The position numbers and the translations under genes are program-made. The notes beneath the pieces are model-generated. The model saw only the letters and a list, made by a program, of their open reading frames with translations. It had not been told where the DNA came from and did no database searches. A stretch of 34,006 nt of DNA. Origin: a virus. This document shows, piece by piece, positions 1-6,403 of the stretch. The stretch's first letter is position 1; every line of letters begins with the position of its first letter. The DNA lies in the IMG/VR virus record IMGVR_UViG_3300044614_000743, positions 1 to 34,006 of that record. The stretch is one strand, 5' to 3'.

Positions 1-989
1 TAGGTGTGTTAGGCGATGCTTCTGGAAATTCTACTTTGTATAATGCTGCTAATACTAATATGTTGTTCTCAACAAATGCCACCGAGCGAATGAGAATAAC
101 AAGTGGTGGCAATGTAGGTATAGGTACAACTTCCCCGGCAGAGAAATTAGACCTACAAGGAACTATGAATATGAATGGAGCAAGTGGAACTTACTTGCAA
201 GTTCAATATAATGGTGCTAATAGAGGATATTTAGGAACTGCCAATGCAACAATAGCAAGTGGGGCTACTACTGATTTAGGATTATCTGCAACATCTAATT
301 TGGTTTTTGGAACAGGTGGCTCATTAACCGAGCGAATGAGAATAACAAGTGGGGGGGAATTATTAATAAACACCACCACAGATGCAGGTAACTTTAAACT
401 ACAAGTAAATGGTGCTATTTATTCTACAAATGGTACTTCCGAAAATATATGGATGAATGATGGTGTAAGTTCATCTTCCCTTCAACAGGCAAGCAATATA
501 TTTTTTATAAACTCAAATGCTTCAAGTGCTACTCACGGTAGTATAGTTTTTAGAAGTAGTAGTGCTTATACAGAAAGAATGAGAATAACAAATTCTGGAG
601 AAGTTTACATAGCAGGAACAACTGACCAAGGTGCATATAACTTACAAGTAAATGGTACGGGTGTTTGGGGAGCAGGTGCTTATGTGAATGGTTCTGATAG
701 TGCCTTAAAGCAGAATATACAACCTTTGGATAATAGCCTTGATTTAGTAAAACAAATGAAGCCTGTTACCTATACTTACAAAGAATCTTATTCTAAAGAT
801 ACTTCAGTACAAACAGGTTTTATTGCACAAGATTTACAAATACTACTAAAAGACAAAAATTATTTAAATGGTATTGTAAAAGATGGCACTTATTTGAGTG
901 TTGCTTATCAAAACTTAATACCACTTTTAGTTAAAGCAATACAAGAGCAACAAATTGAAATCGAAAACCTTAAAAAACAAATAAAATGA
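1..989 (+). CDS. Tail fibre protein, C-terminal part with S74 self-cleaving chaperone domain (gene continues from 34006)
   Basis: C-terminal third of a receptor-binding fibre. The frame is open at base 1 and is continuous with the ORF that runs off base 34006: one T from the right end plus TA from the left end makes a Leu codon with no stop. It carries three imperfect repeats beginning ERMRIT (near residues 27, 110 and 190 counted from the GTG at base 6), typical of trimeric beta-structured fibres. The last ~110 residues match the peptidase S74 / intramolecular chaperone family: GSDSALKQNI holds the Ser-Lys dyad (Ser codon 693-695, Lys five residues on), and the end is a helix (LVKAIQEQQIEIENLKKQ). 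In this family the domain helps the fibre trimerise and then cuts itself off before the Ser. The stop overlaps the next gene by 4 nt. Confidence 0.85.
   Translation, partial: GVLGDASGNSTLYNAANTNMLFSTNATERMRITSGGNVGIGTTSPAEKLDLQGTMNMNGASGTYLQVQYNGANRGYLGTANATIASGATTDLGLSATSNLVFGTGGSLTERMRITSGGELLINTTTDAGNFKLQVNGAIYSTNGTSENIWMNDGVSSSSLQQASNIFFINSNASSATHGSIVFRSSSAYTERMRITNSGEVYIAGTTDQGAYNLQVNGTGVWGAGAYVNGSDSALKQNIQPLDNSLDLVKQMKPVTYTYKESYSKDTSVQTGFIAQDLQILLKDKNYLNGIVKDGTYLSVAYQNLIPLLVKAIQEQQIEIENLKKQIK
81..353 (+). repeat. Direct repeat pair inside the fibre gene
   Basis: A near-identical 27-base segment starting accgagcgaatgag occurs at 81-107 and 327-353, encoding TERMRITSGG. A diverged third copy starts near 570. 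These are coding repeats of the fibre shaft and could recombine. Confidence 0.7.
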
Positions 990-1321
990 TAACTTACAAT
1001 TGGATCATTGAATCCTTAGATGTAGCCCCACAAGAGGGTAACTTACAAGATGTCGTTACAGTAGTACACTGGCGCAGAAAAGGTACAGAAGTAGTAAATG
1101 ATAAAACCTACACAGCGGAGGTTTATTCTACCTACAACTGCCCTTCTCCTTCCCCTACTGACTTTACCGCTTATCCTGATTTAACACAGGCACAAGTAGA
1201 GGGTTGGTTGGATGCAGGACTTGATGTAACTTCGATAGACGCAAATATTGCGACTCAAATCGAGCAACAAATTAATCCTCCAATTATCACGCCTCCATTA
1301 CCTTGGAATCAAACAATCTAA
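986..1321 (+). CDS. Conserved small phage protein next to the tail fibre
   Basis: 111-residue soluble protein with an acidic middle and a Pro-rich C-terminus (NPPIITPPLPW). It resembles small proteins often found beside fibre genes in phages and cyanophages (DUF7936-like, recalled rather than searched), starting with a short beta segment (TYNWIIESLDVAP) and a VVHWRRKGTE core. The ATG overlaps the fibre stop (ATGA), so it is probably translated with the fibre. It may be a virion-associated or fibre-accessory protein, but its function is unknown. Confidence 0.75.
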   Translation: MITYNWIIESLDVAPQEGNLQDVVTVVHWRRKGTEVVNDKTYTAEVYSTYNCPSPSPTDFTAYPDLTQAQVEGWLDAGLDVTSIDANIATQIEQQINPPIITPPLPWNQTI

Positions 1322-1323
1322 AT

Positions 1324-1518
1324 ATGAAAAAGCTACTATTAATTGCAGCAATTGGACTAATGTCCTTTACCACTCAGGAGCCTAAGACTTACACTATTAC
1401 CTTAACAGCAGAGGAGACTCAAATTGTTTTCGCTGCCTTGGGTGAGTTACCAGCTAAGACTACTGAAGGGATTAGGGCTAAAATTGCTCAACAAGTAACA
1501 GAACAAAACAAAAAGTAA
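1324..1518 (+). CDS. Small protein with N-terminal signal or anchor segment
   Basis: 64 residues. A Lys-Lys start followed by a hydrophobic run (LLLIAAIGLMSF) looks like a signal peptide or membrane anchor; there is no lipobox Cys. The rest (ITLTAEETQIVFAALGELPA) resembles a small helical protein that I know from Bacteroidota phages as a conserved hypothetical, usually without the signal. An upstream TTG at 1303 would extend it by seven residues, but the ATG at 1324 directly precedes the signal-like sequence and is preferred. The stop overlaps the next ATG (TAATG). Function unknown. Confidence 0.7.
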   Translation: MKKLLLIAAIGLMSFTTQEPKTYTITLTAEETQIVFAALGELPAKTTEGIRAKIAQQVTEQNKK

Positions 1519-1730
1519 TGAATTGGGAAATGTTTGTAGTTGGTCAGGGATTGGTCCTGGCTGGTGCAATTATCAAAATTTGGAATGATAGCGAGGTTAA
1601 GATTGCTCGCATACAAGAAAGACTGTCGAGTGCAGAGGATAAGGATACTATTCTATTCAAAAAATTAGATCACATTTCCGAGCAACTAACAGAACTGTCT
1701 ATTAATTTATCTAAAAAACAAGACAAATGA
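1518..1730 (+). CDS. Small membrane-anchored coiled-coil protein of the lysis block
   Basis: 70 residues: one N-terminal hydrophobic segment (about residues 6-22, VVGQGLVLAGAIIKIW) followed by a charged helix predicted to form a coiled coil (about 30-65). This shape is common for proteins encoded just before holins and may modulate or assist the holin, but no family was recognised with certainty. It overlaps both neighbours by a few bases, so it belongs to the lysis operon. The role is inferred from shape and position only. Confidence 0.7.
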   Translation: MNWEMFVVGQGLVLAGAIIKIWNDSEVKIARIQERLSSAEDKDTILFKKLDHISEQLTELSINLSKKQDK

Positions 1731-1951
1731 GTAACTTTCTAAACTTGAATGTTGATGACCTTGTAAAAGGTTTTATTGTGGCTTTCCTATCTACAGCTTT
1801 AACTGGGTTAATTTCTACTTTAGACTCAGGTGCTTTACCTACTCTTGCTGAGTTAAAGAGTGCTGGAATTGTAGGATTAACAGCAGGAATTTCCTATCTG
1901 TTAAAGAACTTACTGACTAATAGTCAAGGGGTTGTACTTAAAAAGGACTAA
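1727..1951 (+). CDS. Putative holin
   Basis: 74 residues with two hydrophobic segments (about 13-33, VKGFIVAFLSTALTGLISTL, and 46-63, AGIVGLTAGISYLLKNLL), a short hinge and a Lys-Lys-Asp tail. Size, two-helix layout and position immediately upstream of a spanin-like gene and a signal-less GH24 endolysin all fit a class II holin, which forms holes in the inner membrane to release the endolysin. It overlaps the upstream stop by 4 nt and shares one base with the next start. Holins are too diverse to assign by motif, so the call rests on topology and context. Confidence 0.65.
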   Translation: MSNFLNLNVDDLVKGFIVAFLSTALTGLISTLDSGALPTLAELKSAGIVGLTAGISYLLKNLLTNSQGVVLKKD

Positions 1952-2460
1952 TGAGGTTCTTAGTTATCTTACTAATTTTATCAAGCTGCAATCCGGTAAG
2001 ACAGCTTAACAGGGCAGAGGCTCGCTTGGCTGAGGCTGGGCGGCTTCCTGCTATTTGTGCTGATAGGTTTCCAATTAAGGATACTACCTATATCAAAGAT
2101 ACCTTAATTCGCATAGATACTTTATTATCAGGTGAGTACATCTTTGATACCCTTAGGGTTAACGATACTTTATACAAAATTGAGTATAAACCCTTAGAGA
2201 TTATTAAGACAAAACTCTTAACTAAAGTTATTAAGGTAGAGGATAGGGCTAAGGTAGAGGCTTTAAGCACCCGTGTGAGCCAATTAGAGGCTAATAGAGG
2301 CACTTTAATCTCTGAGTTGGCTGAATATAAGGATAAGGCTAAATACCGGTTAAATTGGCTTATTTTACTCATTTGTGGCATATTAGGGTTTACCATTAGA
2401 AAACCTTTAATTAAGTTAGTCAAATGGCACTTAACACCATACAACAATTTGAAGGGTTAA
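1951..2460 (+). CDS. Probable unimolecular spanin (outer-membrane disruption at lysis)
   Basis: 169 residues with an unusual bipolar layout. An N-terminal lipoprotein signal has a lipobox LSSC (Cys13); a long periplasmic part follows, with a probable coiled coil at about 98-128; near the C-terminus is a single transmembrane helix (about 134-149, LNWLILLICGILGFTI) followed by basic residues (RKPLIKLVK), which by the positive-inside rule lie in the cytoplasm. A lipid anchor at one end and an inner-membrane helix at the other is the definition of a u-spanin (as in phage T1), which fuses the inner and outer membranes. It lies between holin and endolysin, and its 3' end overlaps the endolysin by 37 nt. 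No sequence homology to known spanins was recognised. Confidence 0.65.
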   Translation: MRFLVILLILSSCNPVRQLNRAEARLAEAGRLPAICADRFPIKDTTYIKDTLIRIDTLLSGEYIFDTLRVNDTLYKIEYKPLEIIKTKLLTKVIKVEDRAKVEALSTRVSQLEANRGTLISELAEYKDKAKYRLNWLILLICGILGFTIRKPLIKLVKWHLTPYNNLKG

Positions 2461-2855
2461 AACTCAAAGCATACAAAGACTCAGTAGGAATTTGGACCAT
2501 AGGCTTTGGAAACATTTTTAACTTAGACACTGGCAATCCTATTAAGGAAGGGGATGAGATAACCCAAGAGACAGCCGACAGGTGGCTAAAAATAGAGGTG
2601 GATCAGTTACAGGCCAAAATGCAAAAGGTCATAACTGTTCCCCTAACCGACAATCAACTTACGGCTATTACCTCTTTAGTCTATAACATAGGCTTTGGGG
2701 CTTTTAAGAGGTCAACTCTTTTAAGGTTACTAAATGCTGGGGCTACTAAAGAAGAAGTAGCCAAGCAATTCCTAAGATGGAACAAAGCAGGTGGTAAGGA
2801 AATACAAGGTCTTACCAATCGCAGAAAGGCAGAATACAATCTATTTTTAAAATAA
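2424..2855 (+). CDS. Endolysin, GH24 lysozyme (T4/P22 type)
   Basis: 143-residue muramidase that cleaves the MurNAc-GlcNAc bond of peptidoglycan. The catalytic signature E-x8-D-x5-T is intact (Glu10, Asp19, Thr25 in FEGLKLKAYKDSVGIWTIGF). Further family features are the LTDNQLTAITSLVYNIGFGAF helix region and the GLTNRRKAEYNLF C-terminus. Length is normal for the family. There is no signal peptide or SAR anchor, so export should depend on the holin encoded at 1727-1951. The ATG lies inside the end of the spanin gene, a compact arrangement common in lysis cassettes. Confidence 0.95.
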   Translation: MALNTIQQFEGLKLKAYKDSVGIWTIGFGNIFNLDTGNPIKEGDEITQETADRWLKIEVDQLQAKMQKVITVPLTDNQLTAITSLVYNIGFGAFKRSTLLRLLNAGATKEEVAKQFLRWNKAGGKEIQGLTNRRKAEYNLFLK

Positions 2856-2863
2856 TTTTTCTT

Positions 2864-2998
2864 ATGAGAATTTTACTATTAATTTTAGTATTCAATTTAT
2901 CAGCCTGCACCATTCAGAAAGTTTATACTGATGGTAAAGTAGTAAAGGACTCTTTAAAGGTTAAGGTCGCTGGCTTTGAGATTAAAAAAGCTAACTAA
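2864..2998 (+). CDS. Very small putative lipoprotein
   Basis: 44 residues: signal LLLILVFNLSAC with a lipobox LSAC (Cys15), then a short basic and hydrophobic tail rich in Lys and Val. It starts 9 bases after the endolysin stop, and its stop overlaps the ATG of the phosphoesterase gene by one base (TAATG), so it is set in the operon like a real gene. Candidate roles are a lysis accessory (small outer-membrane partner) or a superinfection-exclusion lipoprotein. Neither is shown by the sequence. Confidence 0.65.
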   Translation: MRILLLILVFNLSACTIQKVYTDGKVVKDSLKVKVAGFEIKKAN

Positions 2999-3972
2999 TG
3001 ACCAAAATCTCCGTTGTTCGGGAGTATCGTGATAGATACCCTGACTTCCCTAATTTAAAATTGGCAAGAATTATCTATGCTGAGAACAAAGAGTTGTTTT
3101 CTTCAGTAGAGGCAATCCGTACTGCTATAAGAACAATTCAAGGGCAAGCAGGTAAGACTAATAGTGGGATAATAAAAACACATAGTCAAGGTCCAAGACC
3201 TTTTAATCCTTACAAACTACCTGAATCAGATGAGTCAACCTTTGAGCCTTACATAATCAAAGCTAAAAGGATATTAGGCTTATTTGATATCCACGCACCT
3301 TATCACTCTATTGGAGCCTTAACAGCAGCCTTAGACTATGCTAAAAAGGAAAAACCTGATGCTGTTGTTTTAGGAGGTGACCTTTTTGACTTCCACGGTC
3401 TCAGTAGATTCTTAAGAGACCCAAGAAAAAAAGACTTTGCAACAGAACTTTCTATTGGTTGCCAGGTAATAGAGGTCATTCAAAAGACTTTAAACTGTCA
3501 GATATATTTTAAGTTCGGTAACCACGACGAAAGATATCAGCATTATCTATGGCAGAAGTTAGGTGAGCTAAATGGAGTAGAGGACTTTGAGTTAGAGAAT
3601 CTAATTAAGAAAAGAGTCACAGGTATTAAATTTATTACCGATAAGCGGATAATAAAGGCTAATGACTTAAATATTGTTCACGGCCACGAATTTGCTTCCT
3701 CTATTATCAGTCCGGTAAACATAGCAAGAGGGCTTTATTTAAGGGCTAAGGCTAACACTATCTGTGGACATCACCATAGGTCATCAGAACATACTGAACA
3801 GAATATAGAGGGTAAGATTGTCACAACTTGGTCTGTTGGATGCCTTTCAGAACTCCATCCACAATATATGCCGATAAATTCTTGGAATCACGGGTTCTGT
3901 ATGGTAGATTTACACGGTTCCAAAGAGTTCGAGGTAAGGAATAAAAGAATTTGGAAAGGTCAAATCTTATGA
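2998..3972 (+). CDS. Calcineurin-like metallophosphoesterase
   Basis: 324 residues with all blocks of the binuclear metallophosphoesterase fold in order: DIH (Asp97, His99), GGDLFDFH (Asp128), GNHDE (174-178), HGH (228-230) and GHHH (257-260). An N-terminal ~85-residue extension (EYRDRYPDFPNLKLARIIY) looks like a small helical, possibly DNA-binding region. Related proteins are common in Bacteroidota phages and in this family hydrolyse phosphodiesters of nucleic acids or nucleotides; the substrate here is unknown. It sits downstream of the lysis genes at the end of the late operon, overlapping the small lipoprotein stop. Confidence 0.88.
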   Translation: MTKISVVREYRDRYPDFPNLKLARIIYAENKELFSSVEAIRTAIRTIQGQAGKTNSGIIKTHSQGPRPFNPYKLPESDESTFEPYIIKAKRILGLFDIHAPYHSIGALTAALDYAKKEKPDAVVLGGDLFDFHGLSRFLRDPRKKDFATELSIGCQVIEVIQKTLNCQIYFKFGNHDERYQHYLWQKLGELNGVEDFELENLIKKRVTGIKFITDKRIIKANDLNIVHGHEFASSIISPVNIARGLYLRAKANTICGHHHRSSEHTEQNIEGKIVTTWSVGCLSELHPQYMPINSWNHGFCMVDLHGSKEFEVRNKRIWKGQIL

Positions 3973-4163
3973 GTCATAAAAACACACCCATAGTGAAAAA
4001 GAAGTTAGTAGAGTTGCTGAAGGAGTTACCTGTTATTGAGAGACTAAATATATTAGAACCACTTTGCGAATTATATAGAGCTGAATCAAGACAAGAGGTA
4101 GAAAAAGATGTAAGAGAATGGACCAAAAAGAAGGGATTACCGAGGATCAAGACGGACTATTAG
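3969..4163 (+). CDS. Small hypothetical protein
   Basis: 64-residue, strongly charged, mostly helical protein (KKKLVELLKELPVIERLNILEPL). The ATG at 3969 overlaps the phosphoesterase stop (ATGA) and is preferred to an in-frame start 18 bases upstream. Its last 46 bases overlap the next gene. No family recognised. The LLKELPVIERLNIL amphipathic helix suggests a small regulatory or adaptor protein, without firm support. Confidence 0.65.
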   Translation: MSHKNTPIVKKKLVELLKELPVIERLNILEPLCELYRAESRQEVEKDVREWTKKKGLPRIKTDY

Positions 4164-4369
4164 TATTAAGTCCTTACGAGGATATCCAAGCAGCTTTACA
4201 GGCTGTTGGGGTTATAGAAGATTTGGACCCTGTCCTAATGGATAGCCAGCAGGCTGAAATGGTCAAGCAGATTAGATTAATGGCTTTAAAAATAACTTAC
4301 CAAGCATTATGGGAAATATACGAAGCCAATCTATATGCCTCCGAAAATAACCAATCCCCACACAGTTGA
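4118..4369 (+). CDS. Small acidic hypothetical protein
   Basis: 83-residue acidic protein, mainly helical in its second half (QAEMVKQIRLMALKITYQALWEIYEANL). It overlaps both neighbours in other frames (46 bases upstream, 35 downstream), continuing the packed style of this operon. No family or motif recognised. Confidence 0.6.
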   Translation: MDQKEGITEDQDGLLVLSPYEDIQAALQAVGVIEDLDPVLMDSQQAEMVKQIRLMALKITYQALWEIYEANLYASENNQSPHS

Positions 4370-4595
4370 ACATAGAAAGTTAGGCAGGGAGCAGGCTTGG
4401 GGGCTTGCGTGGGTAAATGACAATAAGATAACTATAGATCCCACTCTTACTGGCTACAGATATTTACTCTACTTACTACACGAACATTTCCACCTAAAAC
4501 ATCCTGATTGGTCAGAGACTAAAGTCAGAAAGGAATCATCTAAGACTGCTCGGTTTCTATGGCAAATGGGGTTTCGTCTTGTGGAGTTGAAATAA
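4335..4595 (+). CDS. Small HExxH metalloprotease-like protein
   Basis: 86 residues. The core ITIDPTLTGYRYLLYLLHEHFHLKHPDWSE contains HEHFH, a fit to the zinc-binding HExxH motif (His50, Glu51, His54), followed by a second His and an acidic run that could supply the third ligand. I recall similar tiny proteins with the shape 'idprL.G...L..liHE.lH.lfPd.se..V' from other phages, of unknown function. It is the last gene of the rightward late operon; its 3' end overlaps the 3' end of the opposing gene by 56 bases. Confidence 0.65.
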   Translation: MPPKITNPHTVEHRKLGREQAWGLAWVNDNKITIDPTLTGYRYLLYLLHEHFHLKHPDWSETKVRKESSKTARFLWQMGFRLVELK

Positions 4596-4824
4596 AGGTT
4601 CGGTCATAATACTCTTCTCCAAACTTTACAGATGATTGTAATTGTTCTTCATCTTCTCCCCATAAAATTCCAATAGATGCGGCAGTTATTATCTGCTCCT
4701 TCTCCATTTGTTTGGCTTGTTCAACTAATGAATCTAAATCTTTCCAAGTTATATCACAAACTTGAGGGTCTCCATAGCTTTCTAATTCTTTAGCTAACCA
4801 CTCTATTGCGGTTTGTTGTGCCAT
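4540..4824 (-). CDS. Member of a five-copy small protein family (copy 1)
   Basis: 94 residues. It shares the layout of four other genes here (4826-5056, 12344-12562, 13728-13952, 14208-14450): a start like M.QTAIEWLAKEL, a central block QAKQMEKEQIITA, and a Tyr-Tyr near the end (EEYYDRTF). Such proteins are frequent hypotheticals in Bacteroidota phages. This copy has an extra tail after YYDRTF (about 18 residues) that runs into the 3' end of the opposing gene. Function unknown; the conserved EKEQII block suggests a binding helix. Confidence 0.7.
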   Translation of the reverse strand: MAQQTAIEWLAKELESYGDPQVCDITWKDLDSLVEQAKQMEKEQIITAASIGILWGEDEEQLQSSVKFGEEYYDRTFISTPQDETPFAIETEQS

Positions 4825-4825
4825 A

Positions 4826-5056
4826 TTATTTATTATAAGTTTGGTTGTAATACTTTTTAGCTTCCTCTACCCCACCGACTAAATCAGCCTCGTAGTAAGC
4901 CTCTATAATTTGCATACGCTCAACCATTTTAGCGTCATAAATCATCTCTTTCATTCTGTGTTTAAATTCCTCAAAGTCACATTCATTATCTGCTATTTGT
5001 TCAAGTAATACAGTAAGGTCTTTTACAAAAAAATCAATTGCTGTGTTTTGTGCCAT
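4826..5056 (-). CDS. Member of the five-copy small protein family (copy 2)
   Basis: 76-residue diverged member: start MAQNTAIDFFVKDL, central DAKMVERMQIIEAYYEADL, and the conserved end AKKYYNQTYNK. It follows the upstream small gene closely and is separated from copy 1 by a single base, so the two were probably made by tandem duplication. Function unknown. Confidence 0.7.
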   Translation of the reverse strand: MAQNTAIDFFVKDLTVLLEQIADNECDFEEFKHRMKEMIYDAKMVERMQIIEAYYEADLVGGVEEAKKYYNQTYNK

Positions 5057-5066
5057 AGTTTTTAAT

Positions 5067-5351
5067 TTAAAATAGGTTACCTAAGATATACATATTTTTA
5101 CATAACTGAATCCTATCCTCTTTGCTTTTATCTGCAAAATGTTTGTTAATCTCATCCCATAAGTCTTTTTTCTCATCTTTACTAAGTGTTTCTATGGGTA
5201 GAAAATCATTATATATAACAGATAATGATTCTTTTATAGGATAGTTATAAAGGCTCATTTTTAAGATTAATAAAAGATTATCATAGGATTGCTTAGCAAT
5301 TCGCACGTGTAGGCTTATTACTTCGTAATATAAGGTTCTACTCTTTGTCAT
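5067..5351 (-). CDS. Hypothetical protein
   Basis: 94 residues, mostly helical and rich in Lys, Leu and Tyr. No membrane segment or motif recognised. It lies in the minus-strand cluster of small genes, ten bases before copy 2 of the paralogous family, and its start overlaps the end of a 27-residue membrane peptide gene by 14 bases. Confidence 0.6.
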   Translation of the reverse strand: MTKSRTLYYEVISLHVRIAKQSYDNLLLILKMSLYNYPIKESLSVIYNDFLPIETLSKDEKKDLWDEINKHFADKSKEDRIQLCKNMYILGNLF

Positions 5352-5421
5352 CTACCCATTGTTTTACATAACAAATAACATATCCCCATACTGCTCCTCC
5401 AATAAAAGCTATTAGTATCAT
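5338..5421 (-). CDS. 27-residue membrane peptide
   Basis: MILIAFIGGAVWGYVICYV then a charged tail KQWVDDKE: one transmembrane helix and little else. The ATG overlaps the stop of the upstream gene exactly (ATGA), and its own end overlaps the next start, which argues for translation despite the tiny size. A second 27-residue membrane peptide with the same ATGA coupling lies at 17081-17164. Function unknown. Confidence 0.55.
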   Translation of the reverse strand: MILIAFIGGAVWGYVICYVKQWVDDKE

Positions 5422-5945
5422 AGTCTTATTATCATTTGATTTAACCAAGTAAAGTCTTTGCCTATATTAGTCATAAAGTCAAAGGTTAGCATTACACACC
5501 CACACCTACATTTGTAATTATCCTCCCCATAAGCATCCCTAAGTATCTGAATGTCCTCTTTAGAGAAGTTTCTAAGCAGTTTTTGGGTTTTCATAAAGTC
5601 ATACCACTTACCCATATCCTCAAACTTTACAGACTCAAATTTGGTCTGATATTGCTTTAAGAGGTGGTCAAGCTTCTCTAATTCTGTGGTAGGTTCTTTA
5701 ATCAACTTAGGTTCTCTATAGCCTGTGTCAGTCTTTTGTAGGTTATGCCTTTCTTTGTTGTTCATGGCCCATCTATTTAATCTTCTACCTAAATCCCAGG
5801 TTTTCTCTTGTTCATATCTCATTTTAGTATTACTCTTATTGGGTTCTGACCAATAATCATAGAACTCTTGTTTCATCTGAGGACTAAAGGAGAATGGTTC
5901 TAACTCTCTCTTAAAGTCTGCTGATCTCATTTCAATACTTTTCAT
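5418..5945 (-). CDS. Putative replication-associated protein
   Basis: 175 residues. The segment EFYDYWSEPNKSNTKMRYEQ followed by KTWDLGRRLNRWAMNN is a block that I associate with the C-terminal part of phage replisome-organiser or DnaD-like proteins in Bacteroidota, so a role in replication is plausible but rests on memory of that motif only. The C-terminal part has clustered cysteines (KCRCGCVML) that could bind metal. It is the first gene of the second minus-strand cluster. The ATG at 5945 is followed by a second Met at residue 6; either may be used. Confidence 0.6.
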   Translation of the reverse strand: MKSIEMRSADFKRELEPFSFSPQMKQEFYDYWSEPNKSNTKMRYEQEKTWDLGRRLNRWAMNNKERHNLQKTDTGYREPKLIKEPTTELEKLDHLLKQYQTKFESVKFEDMGKWYDFMKTQKLLRNFSKEDIQILRDAYGEDNYKCRCGCVMLTFDFMTNIGKDFTWLNQMIIRL

Positions 5946-6169
5946 AATCTTATCTTTAATTACATACCAAGGGTATTATAGCATCTACCCTGATAGGGTT
6001 TATACTACTTTGACAAGCTGGATAGTGATTGCATCTTCAATTTAGTTATCTAAATAGTCAATTTATTCAATAAAACTATAAAGACCCCAACACAAACTAA
6101 ATTTAAGCCTAAAAAAGTCTGTTTTTCTTAGGCAAAATCACTCACAGGTCTTTCCGAGGTGTTTCTCGT
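5946..6169. other. Intergenic region between two minus-strand clusters
   Basis: No convincing gene. It holds two small inverted repeats. ACCCT-GAT-AGGGT at 5987-5999, just upstream of the 5945 gene, could be an operator. A larger hairpin at 6107-6133 has arms GCCTAA / TTAGGC and four inner A-T pairs around one mismatch. No clear TAnnTTTG promoter for the 5945 gene was found here. Confidence 0.5.
6107..6133. repeat. Inverted repeat, hairpin candidate
   Basis: Arms GCCTAAAAAA and TTTTTCTTAGGC pair over about 10 bp with one mismatch around the loop GTCTG. There is no T-run right after it on either strand, so a terminator is doubtful. It could be a protein-binding site or an RNA hairpin in the leader of the 5945 gene. 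Confidence 0.5.
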
Positions 6170-6367
6170 ATGCTAAAAGTTACGGTTGTCCTTGTTGCCA
6201 TTGCCGCTTACCTGTATGGAGTAAAAACTCATCCAACTTATAAAGAGCTTGAGTTGATTGGCTTTGTCAGGCCCTTGGGTCAATATGTTTCACAACACCC
6301 AAATAAAAAACCTGCAGAGGATTGGCGATCGCAGCCGCACCCCTACAGGTTAGTATATCTTTTCTAA
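6170..6367 (+). CDS. Possible small membrane protein, opposing a candidate antisense RNA
   Basis: 65-residue ORF with a hydrophobic N-terminus (LKVTVVLVAIAAYLYGVK, about residues 2-19) and a polar, Pro/His-rich tail. It is the only plus-strand ORF among minus-strand genes, and no plus-strand promoter is evident. Its codons look coding-like. Its last 63 bases lie antisense to the candidate small RNA at 6305-6398. It may be a small membrane toxin-like protein paired with that RNA, or a chance ORF. Confidence 0.4.
   Translation: MLKVTVVLVAIAAYLYGVKTHPTYKELELIGFVRPLGQYVSQHPNKKPAEDWRSQPHPYRLVYLF
6305..6351 (-). terminator. Strong intrinsic terminator
   Basis: On the minus strand AACCTGTAGGGG pairs with CCTCTGCAGGTT (12 bp, two G-T wobbles) around a 19-base loop and is followed directly by six Ts. 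It would end the transcript begun at the 6404-6435 promoter after about 94 nt. Confidence 0.7.
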
Positions 6368-6398
6368 ACAAAGCACTTAAAAAGTGGCGATCCTTTGT
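6305..6398 (-). ncRNA. Candidate structured small RNA with its own promoter and terminator
   Basis: Minus-strand transcript predicted to start about 6398, just after a TATATTTG box, and to end in a U-run at 6310-6305. Hairpin 1 (6398-6368) pairs ACAAAG with CUUUGU and, inside, CACUU with AAGUG, with a six-base bulge GAUCGC. Hairpin 2 (6351-6309) is a 12-bp stem with two G-U pairs. Its 19-base loop contains GCGAUC, which is complementary to the bulge of hairpin 1, allowing a loop-bulge contact. No known RNA family was recognised. It could instead be an attenuated leader of the downstream minus-strand operon (first gene at 5945). Confidence 0.55.
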
Positions 6399-6403
6399 CA
6401 TAA

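Noticed and set aside
2088-2447. Minus-strand ORF inside the spanin gene
   Set aside because: Shadow of the spanin coding frame; it has no promoter or neighbours on that strand and no recognisable protein.
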